The notes under the pieces are model-generated. The model did not search any database. It worked only from the letters and a program-made list of their open reading frames with translations, and had not been told where the DNA came from. Position numbers and translations under genes: made by a program. From contig CANBBP010000004.1 in NCBI GenBank assembly GCA_947366895.1, forward strand, positions 1 through 64,000: a stretch of 64,000 nucleotides of DNA, given 5' to 3'. Below, in pieces: positions 23,720-34,500 of the stretch (the stretch's first letter is position 1; each line of letters opens with the position of its first letter). The stretch comes from an uncultured Clostridia bacterium. GTDB lineage: Bacteria; Bacillota; Clostridia; Christensenellales; UBA1242.

Positions 23720-25267
23720 ATGAATAAAAGAAATAGAGATGACTTAACTGTCAGAAAAATCATGGTAATTCCAACAAGGCACATAATTTCTATGTTGCTT
23801 ATTTTACTTGAATATTCTGCAGTTATAGCCACAGTTATAGTTATTACAATTTATGTACCATATTTTTATATTGCTGTACTTTTAACACAATTTATATGTG
23901 CTATTGGAATTATTAATTCTAAAGATAACCCCGATTATAAAGTGCCATGGTTATTTTTTGTAATGCTTATTCCTATTATTGGCTTTATGACTTATTTAAT
24001 GTTTTACTCACGAAATGTATCAAAAAAACAATTAAAAAAAATTAAAAAATTAAATGCTGTTACAATTAAACACGATAACTATGTTTTAGAAGAACTAGAA
24101 TCAAAAAATTCTCTTGCCTACTCACAGGCAAAATGTTTAAAGGATTTGGCAAATACTCATATCTATCAAAATACAAATATATCTTATTTTCCTAGTGGAG
24201 AAACAATGTTCTCCTCCCTTTTAGAAGATTTAAAAAAGGCTAACGAATTTATTTTCTTAGATTATTTTATAATTGAACAAGGATTATTTTGGAACTCAAT
24301 TTTAAATATCCTTAAGGAGAAAGTTATAGAAGGTGTAGAGGTAAGAGTTGTATATGATGATATAGGTTCTATGACAAAACTTCCTGGTAAATATTACAAA
24401 AAACTAAGACAATTTGGTATTCACACTGTACCTTTTGGCATTTTAAAAGGTCAAGCGAATAATGAATTTAATAACCGTAACCACAGAAAAATAACAATAA
24501 TTGATGGTAAAATTGCTTACACTGGTGGCATAAACTTAGCAGATGAATATATTAACCATATTAAGCTTTATGGACATTGGAAAGATGTAGCTATTCGTTT
24601 AGAAGGCGAAGCTGTAGATGAATTAACTAGATTATTTTTATTTGATTATGGCATGAGTGATAAAAAAAATACTTTGGACTTTAAAAAATATTATAAGGGT
24701 TATAAAAAAGAAAATTCTGGTTTTTGTATACCTTTTGGAGATGGACCAAAACCTGTTTATGAAAGACGAGTAGCAAAAACTTTATTAATGACTATGTTAG
24801 GTCAAGCAGAAAAATATATGTATATTACAACTCCTTACTTAATAATAGATGGAGAACTTACTTCTGCTATAGAAAATGCTTCACTAAGAGGAGTTGATAT
24901 AAGAATTATTACTCCTCATATTCCAGACAAAAAAGCTGTATTTATGGTTACTCGTGGCTCTTACGATAGACTTATGAAAGCAGGTGTAAAAATTTACGAA
25001 TATGAACCAGGCTTTATTCATGCTAAAACTTATATTTGTGATGATAAATTTGCAATAGTAGGAACCATTAATCTTGATTATAGAAGCCTTGTTCACCACT
25101 ACGAAAATGGTGTATGGATATACAATCATAAAGTTATTCTTGATATTAAAAAAGACTTTGACCTAACACAATCAAAATCAATTCAAATTGAAAAAGATAC
25201 GATAAAAGAAAAACCACTAGCAAAAACTTTTAAATCCTTAATAAGTATTTTTTCTTCCCTATTATAA
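23720..25267 (+). CDS. cls: cardiolipin synthase, phospholipase D type
   Basis: Condenses two phosphatidylglycerol molecules to cardiolipin at the membrane. The 515-residue protein has two N-terminal membrane helices (about 14-38 and 40-95 region) and two HKD catalytic motifs: HRKITIIDG (His255, Lys257) and HAKTYICDD (His434, Lys436), each followed by the GTINLD/GGINLAD type segment. The length and architecture are those of bacterial ClsA-type enzymes. The start is supported by AGGATAA and the helix placement. Single gene, ending in a bidirectional terminator. Confidence 0.95.
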   Translation: MNKRNRDDLTVRKIMVIPTRHIISMLLILLEYSAVIATVIVITIYVPYFYIAVLLTQFICAIGIINSKDNPDYKVPWLFFVMLIPIIGFMTYLMFYSRNVSKKQLKKIKKLNAVTIKHDNYVLEELESKNSLAYSQAKCLKDLANTHIYQNTNISYFPSGETMFSSLLEDLKKANEFIFLDYFIIEQGLFWNSILNILKEKVIEGVEVRVVYDDIGSMTKLPGKYYKKLRQFGIHTVPFGILKGQANNEFNNRNHRKITIIDGKIAYTGGINLADEYINHIKLYGHWKDVAIRLEGEAVDELTRLFLFDYGMSDKKNTLDFKKYYKGYKKENSGFCIPFGDGPKPVYERRVAKTLLMTMLGQAEKYMYITTPYLIIDGELTSAIENASLRGVDIRIITPHIPDKKAVFMVTRGSYDRLMKAGVKIYEYEPGFIHAKTYICDDKFAIVGTINLDYRSLVHHYENGVWIYNHKVILDIKKDFDLTQSKSIQIEKDTIKEKPLAKTFKSLISIFSSLL

Positions 25268-25358
25268 TTTTCTCTATACCGCTTTTACAATACTATTCTT
25301 AAAACTTTAAAAAAAAGACAACTTAAAAATCTTTTTATTATTTTAATAATAAACATTA

Positions 25359-25395
25359 AAAAAGCATTTTAACTAATTTAGTTAAAATGCTTTTT
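25359..25395 (+). terminator. bidirectional terminator between cls and the giant surface gene
   Basis: Perfect 15-base arms (AAAAAGCATTTTAAC and its complement) around a seven-base loop, flanked by A and T runs. It can end cls on the plus strand and the gene ending at 25522 on the minus strand. Confidence 0.85.
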
Positions 25396-25521
25396 AATTT
25401 TTATGTCTTATAAATACCCAAAATTATAAATTAATAATTTTAATAAATCATAATACTTTAACCCTCAAATTAAAATTACTACAAACTTAAATTATTTTAA
25501 AATAATTTAAAACTTTTATTT

Positions 25522-28500
25522 TCAATTTTTATTATTAGGATTTTGATTTGGTTTTATAGTATTTGAATTATTATTTTGACCCAAATTATTATATGGAGAA
25601 TTTGGCCTGATAGCATTATTCAAAGGATTAACAATTTTATTTGTTTGCCCATTTATGCCATTTGACAATCCTACATTATTATTTTTTTGAGTAGCACCTT
25701 GTTTACTACTTGGTATACCAAACATACTGCTAGGATTTATACTACTGTTTGTATAATTTAATGGTCTATTTATATTATTAGTAACACCGAAATTATTCAA
25801 GTTAGCATTATTAATATTCCCACCATTAGGGTTAGGATTTAATCTATTTACACCCATATTAGAAGAATTTTGATTTAACCCATTATTATTAAAACTAGTA
25901 TTAACCCTATTTAATCCATTCGGAATTATTTGGTTATTATTAATATTACTATTATTTGGTACATTAGGTTTAACTGAATTTAAATTATTGTTTACACTAT
26001 TAAGATTGTTTTTACCTACAAAATTTGAATTATAGTTATTGTTTATATTAGCCATGTTTTGAAGCCTTTGCATATTAGTATTTTGACCATTTATATTATT
26101 TAAACTAGCATTCAAATTATTACTACTCTTGTTTGACATTAATTGTTGATTATTATTAACATTTACAAAAGTGTTAGTATTATTTGCATTTTGGTTAGTA
26201 GGATAAACATATCTATTAATATTTTGATTTACACTAGAATTTATATTTCCATTTTGATAGGAATTATTAGGCAAAGGACCTACATTATTTTGGTTAAAAT
26301 TCTTCCCATTATTTAAGTTATTGTTAATATTCATATTCGTTGCATTTTGTATATTATTATTTTGTCCTACAAAATTTTGATTTGGCATATTAACATTTTG
26401 CATTCTAACATTGGGAGGAACACCATTTGTACTTTTTACATTATTAATAACAGTATTAGGATTTATATTGCCAGTATAAGCAGGTGTAACATTTTGTTTA
26501 TTATTAATATTAGGTGTGTTTGTATTTAAAATTGCTTTTTTCTTCTTTTTCTTTCTATTACCTATAATTATTAATACAAAAATTAAAATTATAAATACAA
26601 TAATAGCAATAACAATTAATAACATATTATTAGTAGGATTAGAAGATTCAATTAAGAAAGATCCCGAAATTATTTCTATTTTATTATCAACCACTTGAAT
26701 TGCAACAAGTTCATTATTATTTAAAAGATGATAAGTGTTTTGTGAAGCATTAAAATATATCTTAGCATTTTCAATATACGTTTCTTGTGAGCCTCTTAAA
26801 AATTTAACTGTAAATACCTTTAAAATATTAGGCACCTTATTATAATTATCTTCACCAATTAAATTAATTATATCTTCTTTATCACTTAATGTTTGAATAG
26901 ATAAAACAACATTTGTGTCAAAACCATTTTCACAATAAGCATAGAACGAATTGTTTTCACTAAAAACAGTTGTGGCTTTAACTGAGAAAGTTATATTATC
27001 ATCATTAATAAGATAATAATCATCTCTTAAAAGATTAATTTTGATATTATAAATACCACTTTCAACAAAGGAATCTACCACTTTACCATTACAAGTAATA
27101 ATCATTTCAAAACTTGCAGGTGCCTCGTGAAATTCACCATTTCTTCTTACTTCTACTTTGGCAGATACATTTGTTTTTTCGCCTGCTAAAACGTTTGATG
27201 TATCATCAAAAACTACTCTTGCACAATAATAAGCTTGAACTTTTTCACTTCCAGATAATTCATTATAGTTACGAGTATCATCTGGTACAAAACTCCACTG
27301 AACATTATTAGTTAAAATTAAATCAGTTAAAATACTATTAGTTAAAGTTCCTTTTGTAGAACCTTCATCTAATTGTAGATAATGAATATCAGTTAAATTA
27401 TCATCAATAAATAATACTTCTGGCTTACATTTAATTTTTACTACTGGATTTGCTTTATCAATAGAAAAGTTTTTAGATAAAGTGCCTGTAAAATTATTAG
27501 AACCAGTTATTATTAAAATAGCACTATCATTTGAATTTGCATTAATATTATTTTGGTATTCACATAAATAATCAACCCCATTAACAAGTTGTATACTATT
27601 AAATGTTAAAGTAAAATCAAGTTCAATTTGTGAACCATTATAAACCAAATTTTTAGGTAAAACATAAAGCATATCTTCTTCAAGAGGTTTAGCCTCAATA
27701 TTAAAAGGTATTTCAATATTACCCTCAAAATTTAAATTTGTTGAACTTACTATTATATATCCTGTACCAACATTCAAATTATTAGTATAATTTGTAATAG
27801 TATATTCATTACTATTTACTGTATAATCCCCCAGTTTTAAAGTAAATCTAGGTTCCAAACTTAAGCCAGAATAAATTTGATTTTGTATATTAGGTTGGGT
27901 TTTATTTAAAGCCTCTTTATTAATTACAAAAGTTTTTGAAACTTGTGAACTTTCTAAGCCATAATTTTCATTATCTTTAAGAGTAACTGAAATTAATATA
28001 TTTCCAGCATTAATAAAGTCTTTTTTACTATAAGTTAATTCATAACCATTTACATTAACATCTTGTCCTAAATTATCAACAACTTTAATGCTTGGTGTTT
28101 GGTCACTTCCATTAAAGGTAGTAAGTTCTTTATCTAAAACAATCTCTTTTATTAACCACTTAGAAATTTGATAATTTTTAATTATTGTGCCTGTAAAGTT
28201 TCCTATTCCTTCAATTTGAATTGTTATATTGCCTGCATTTGTAAAATCTGAAGTTACAGCATTATTTCTTTTAAAAGTTACTAAATAATCATTTTCTTGC
28301 TCTAAAATTTTTCCATTAAGTTTTGCTAAAATTTCTGGCTTTTGAACTTCAGTGTTATACACAGTATCTTCACTAATTGTGAATAGGTCATGAGATAATG
28401 TTCTTTGAATTATACTAAAAGCATTATTTCTAGTAACAGTTCCTTCATAACCATTTATACCTTTAATAACAAAACTTGCAAGTCCTACATTAAGATTATT

Positions 28501-31500
28501 TGTGTAAGTAATTTCATAATCCTCATTTTCAACAAGATATTTGTTAGTAGTATTTGACTTTATAATAATTTCAGGAATTATTTCATATCCAGTATAAACA
28601 TACTCTTTTTCTATGTTTGTTATTTCAACATCAAGTGAAATTTGATTAATCTCAAAGGACTTTACTACAACAGTATTGCTTTGATAGTTTGGCGATTTTC
28701 CTTTAATAACAAGATGAGCAGTTCCTGCTGTAAAATTATTTACATAACCATTTTCAACTTTAAAAACATTTTCTTGGTCTTTTTTATTTTCATATTCACT
28801 AGCACTAAGAATTTTAATTGATTGTATTTGCTTAGTTTCACTATCAAAAATAATTTCTATGTAGCCAGAATATAAAGTAAAATCTCTATTTAATACAAGA
28901 TTTAAACTTTCATCTAAACTTGATTTTGTATATTTAATTATTACTTCATCACTAGAAAAATCTATTTCAATAGGGTCGCCAGTAAAATCAAAACTTGTAG
29001 GAATAGTAATATCTATAGTACTCATATTAAAATTAGCAGCGTTAACAATATATTCTTGTGAAACACTTCCTGTAAAATTACCAGTGCCTAAAACTTCAAA
29101 AACATAGCTACCCGCTTCTAAATATGCATTTGTACCAAATAAATTACTATTTTTTTGTCCTTCATAATCTTCTAAAGAATATATGGCAAAAATGAAATCT
29201 TTATTAATTACTAAATTATAACTTCCCTCTGAAATAGATATAACAGGAGCAACAAATTTACCAAGATAAAAATCATTTAAGTTTAATAATGTACTACTTG
29301 CACTACCATCACTATTTGCTACGTAATATGATATTTCATCAGAACTAATTGTTCTTGCTTTTATTGTAAAAGTAGTTATAGACTCTCCAGTAAAATTACC
29401 TTTACCTGAAACTTTCACTTCTACATTACCTGCATTTATGAATGTAGCAATATCGGTATCGTTATATGTCACTTGATAATCTTCAGATGTTAAAGTTAAT
29501 CCATTTTTACTTAAAACTTTATTTATTTCTATTACGTGTTCTTCAGTATCAAAGGTAACAATATCATCAACTAAAGTTACACTACTAATAATAGCTTTTG
29601 TTATTGTATATACATTTACTGAAACTAAAGAACTAGATAATTCAAAGTTTTTATTATCTAATAAAATAAATCTAACATTAATTTCACCATGGTCTTTTAG
29701 GTTAGTTGTTACTGTACCATTTCTCTCATATACAGCAGAAAAATCCGTGCCAGAATTCAATTGTAAACTTCCTGCGTAAATCTCTTCTACTATAACATGG
29801 TTATTATTGCTATAAACTCCATTATTTTCTTTAAGGGAAAAACTATCAACTATTGCTTTTTTAATACTAAAAGTTTGAATAATACTTCCTGTATAATTTC
29901 CGGTAGAGGCTGTAAAAGTAACCTTAATATTTTCTTTTGCTTGAATGCAATCTGTTTCATAATTAATAGAGTAATCTTTATTTTCAACTAAAGTATAATT
30001 TGCTTGTGTATCTAATAAAGAAATAGTAAAGGTTTGAACTTCTCTATTATAAGTTCTATCTTCTAGCCCTTCTATATTTAAAACATCATTAGTAAAAGCA
30101 GTTTCAAGTTCCTTTTGTTTTATTGTATAAGTTTTAACAAACTCGCCTACAATATTATTTTCATTTGTAGAAGTTATTTTAATTATTATACTACCAGCGG
30201 ATATAAAATCACTTGTGACAGAACTTCCTCTTAAATAAGTAACATTTAAATAATTTATATTATCAGATACATTATATAATTCAACTTCTCCTATCTTTAC
30301 ACTTGTTACTTCTGCCTTTTGTTTAGTGTTATTAAAAGTTAAATCATCTGAATTTAAAGTATTATCAAAAGTTACTAATGTTTCTTCACTATTAAGATTA
30401 ATTTCTTTAATTATAAAACTCAAAGAGTTTAGTGTTCCTGTATAATTACCTTTGCCCTTTAAAACAATAAAATAAGTACCAGCATCAATAGGGTTTTCAA
30501 CTAAATTTCCAGTTAAACTACCTAAATAATATTGAGTTGTAAAATCACTATTATTTTCAAGAGTTAATAAACCATAATTTAAAGTTATAACAGGTTTTTG
30601 AGTTTCTTTATTATAACTAAATAAAGATGTATATTCGTTGACAGTAGTGTTTGAAATATCAAATGCTGTTATATTAAAAGTTGTTGAAATACTATCAGTA
30701 TAATCTCCCTTACCAGTTACCTTTATTGTATAAGTATTTACATTAATCATTTCTTCTACTTCGACATTATCTAATAAATAAGAAATATCATAATTACTAC
30801 TATCTATGGTTTTTTCACCTAATTTTATAGTAACGGTTGTTGATAAGGCTTCTCCTGTAAAAACTTTACTACTTTGACTTAAAGAAATTGTAGCTTTAGT
30901 GAATGAAGCCTTTTTAATAGTATAAGTTTTAGTTATTGTTCCTTCAAAATTGCCCATTCCAGTAAGTTCAATAGTAATATCCCCTCTAGAAACAAACTCA
31001 TCAGCAACAACTCCATTTCTTTTATAAACTACCGTATAACTAGTTCCTTCGAGTAAAACATAATCATTAAAAACGGCGGTTATTGTTGGCTTTAATTCTT
31101 CACCTGTAAATTCTGCCTCAAGAGGGATAGTAAACATATCTTGTGATAAGGTTTTTTGTTCTATCTTAAAAGCATTATTGTAAGTTACATCTCCTGTATA
31201 ACTATTAATTCCAGATATAACAAAACTTACATTTCCCACATTAAGATTATCAGAAGTAAATGTAATTTTATAATCTTCATTTAATATTAAATTTCTATTG
31301 GTAACAGTTGATTTAACTGAAATTTCTGGAACTATGGAAGACCCAGTAAATGTATATTTCTCTTCTAAGTTTGTTATTTCTAGATTTTCACTATCAAAAG
31401 ATATTTGTGAAATTGTAAATTGCTTTACTACTACAGTATCATTTTCAAAATTTGGTAATGCTCCACATATAGCAAAAATTGCAATCCCAGCATTAGTATT

Positions 31501-34500
31501 ATTTGCATAGCCATTAACTACATTAAATACATTATCATTATCTTTCTTGTCATTAATTTCAGATTTTGGTAACACTCTCACACTTTCTATATTGTTAGTG
31601 TCCCCCTTATATGTAACTTCAATATAGCCATTAAATAGTTTAAAATCAGTTCCTAAAATTAGTGATAATGTAACACTATCAGGTTTAGTATATTTTACCA
31701 ATACTTCATTATTATCAAAATCAAAAGTAATAGGATTTCCTGTATAATCAACTACTTCAGGAATTGTTACCTCTATTGTTAAAGAATTAAAATCAGCAAG
31801 ATTAACAACATAATTTTTTGTAATAGTTTCCGAAAAATTGTTAATACCATTTAAAACAAAAACATATTCTCCAACATTAAGATAACTACTTGTACCAAAT
31901 AAGTTATTAGTTTTATTTCCTGAATAATCTGTTTTAGTATAAATTTCAAAAGAATAATCAGTACCCAATATTAAATCATAACCATTATTATCTGTTATTG
32001 AAACAAAAGGTAAAACATAATCTCCTTTATACTTTCCATTAAAATCAATTAAAGTATCACTTTTATTCCCTTCACTATCAGCAATAAAATATTTAACTTC
32101 ATTAGATAATATAGCACGAGGTTTTATTGTAAATTTAACAGTTATCGTACCCGTAAAATTTCCTATACCTGTTACTGAAACTTCCACCTCACCAGCATCT
32201 TTATAAGAATAATTATCGGTATTATTGTATTTAACTGTATAATCACTTGCTTTAAGTGCTAAACCATTTTCACTTTCTACACTTTTAATTTGTATAGTAT
32301 GCTCAGTATTATTAAAATAAACTTCATCTTCTACTAAAGTAACTGAAGAAATATTTGCTGAATTTATATTGTAAGTTAATTCTTTATTAAGAGTTTCATC
32401 AAACTCAAAATTTTTAGTATCTATTAACTCTAAAATTATACTTATACTTCCTGCACTAGTTAAATCGTCATTTATAACTCCATTTCTTTTAGTTACAATT
32501 TTATATTCGCTTGTATTTAAAACTAAACTTCCCGCCTTTACAACAACTGGAATAGTAATTTCACTTTCAGAATAATCGCTATTATTTTTTGTTAATTCAA
32601 AACTATTAACAACAGCTTTTACGATATTAAAAGTTTGAATAATTGTTCCAGTATAATTGCCATTTGTCCCAGTAATAGTAACTTTAATATCTTGTTCAAC
32701 TTCTATACAATCACTATCCACTGAAAAACTAAATTCGTTATTTGCTAATTGATAATTGCTTGCATTTTTATCAACAATATTAATAGCTAAAGTATGTTGG
32801 TTTCTATTATAAACCTTGTCATCAAAACCCGAAAATATTAAATCATCATTCTCTAAGGCTATAAGTAAATTTTTTTGTTTAATAGTATAGTCAGTTACAT
32901 ATTCTCCTATAATATTTTGATTGCTGCTAGAAACTATTTTAATAGTTATAACACCACTAGAAATAAAATCTGTAGTTAAACTTTCCCCTCTATAGTATTT
33001 AATTTCTAAAGGTTCAATAATAGTGTCATCTTCGCTAAATTGATAAAATTCTATGCCACCTATTTTAATACTAACAATAGTTACTTTTTGCTCTGAGTTA
33101 TTAAAAATTAAATTTTCAATATCAAGATCATCACTAAATGTAACTAAAATATCGCTTCCACTTAAACTAGTTTGTTCAATATTAAATGTAGCACTTGCTT
33201 GTCCTTTAAATTTGCCCTGCCCCTTTATAACAATAGTGCCACCTGTAGAAACTAAAATATTTTCACCAAATTCACTTGTATAATCAGTACCTTCACTAAA
33301 TGTAAAAACTTTGTCACCTACAAAATTAAACTTTACTTCAAAATTAGGAATAATTTGACTGCCTGTATATGTATAAGAAGTTTTATCTAAAACAATATAG
33401 TTATCTTTAAGGGTTGCTTGTGTAACTTTAAAAGGAGTTTTTACACTATCAATATAATTACCCTTACCAACAGCAACTATTAAATAGTCCCCAATTTCAA
33501 AAATGCTATCTAAGTTTGAGTTCTCGCCACCTTCGGTATAATCTTCTTTGTTATAATAAAATAAATCATAATCTCTACCTTCAACAAGTTTAAGGCCATT
33601 CAAAGATAACTCTATACTTACAGTGGTTAAAACATTTTCATCAAAATAATATTCTACTTCCTCTTTATCTACAGTTAAATTACCCTTAGTAATACTTGCT
33701 CTTATAATATTAAAGTTAGTAGTAACACTACCTGTATAAAAATCTCCATAACCTGTTATTGTAATTGTAGCTTTTCCTAAATTAATATTATCTTTATAAG
33801 ATAAAACATAATGAGAATTTTGAACTAATTCAATGCCTGTTTCACTACCCTTATTATCTAAGTCAGGAGGTTGATAAGCATAATCTCTTAAGTCATTAAA
33901 TACAGGCTCAATTTCAAAACTTGTATAGCCCCTATCATCTAAATTTAAGTCGTTATCTTTAAGAGCAAGTTCTATACTTCTTTTAGTTATTTCAAGAGTT
34001 ACAATTTTAGTTCCCTGATACCTTCCATCTTCTTTGCCAACAATTTGAATTTCATAAGTTCCTGGTCTTGTAATATCAGGAACCTTGATAGTATAATCCA
34101 CATCTTTTACTGGTTGAAAATTAAAAGAAGTATCTTTAACAACAATTTCAGGTATAACATTTTCAACAGGATTCCATTGTTGAGGTGCAAGAGGGTCAAC
34201 AACACAAGCACCAATATCTTTTTGAGTTGTAGTATGCTCTATCATGTCATTTATATTTAAATGTAAAGCCGGACGCACTCCCTGTGAACCATTAGAAACT
34301 GTAACATTTGTATTTGAAAGAGTTGTTCCACCTATGTAAGTAACCTGATAACCATTATTGTAACTTGCTGACCTAAGCCATGAATTAACACCATTTTTTA
34401 ATTGTTCTTCAGATGCTCCCCAAATACCAGCATTCATATTTGATGTAGTAACACCATCTACTGTTTTAGAAATTTTATAACCTGTTTCAGTTAAAGAAGG

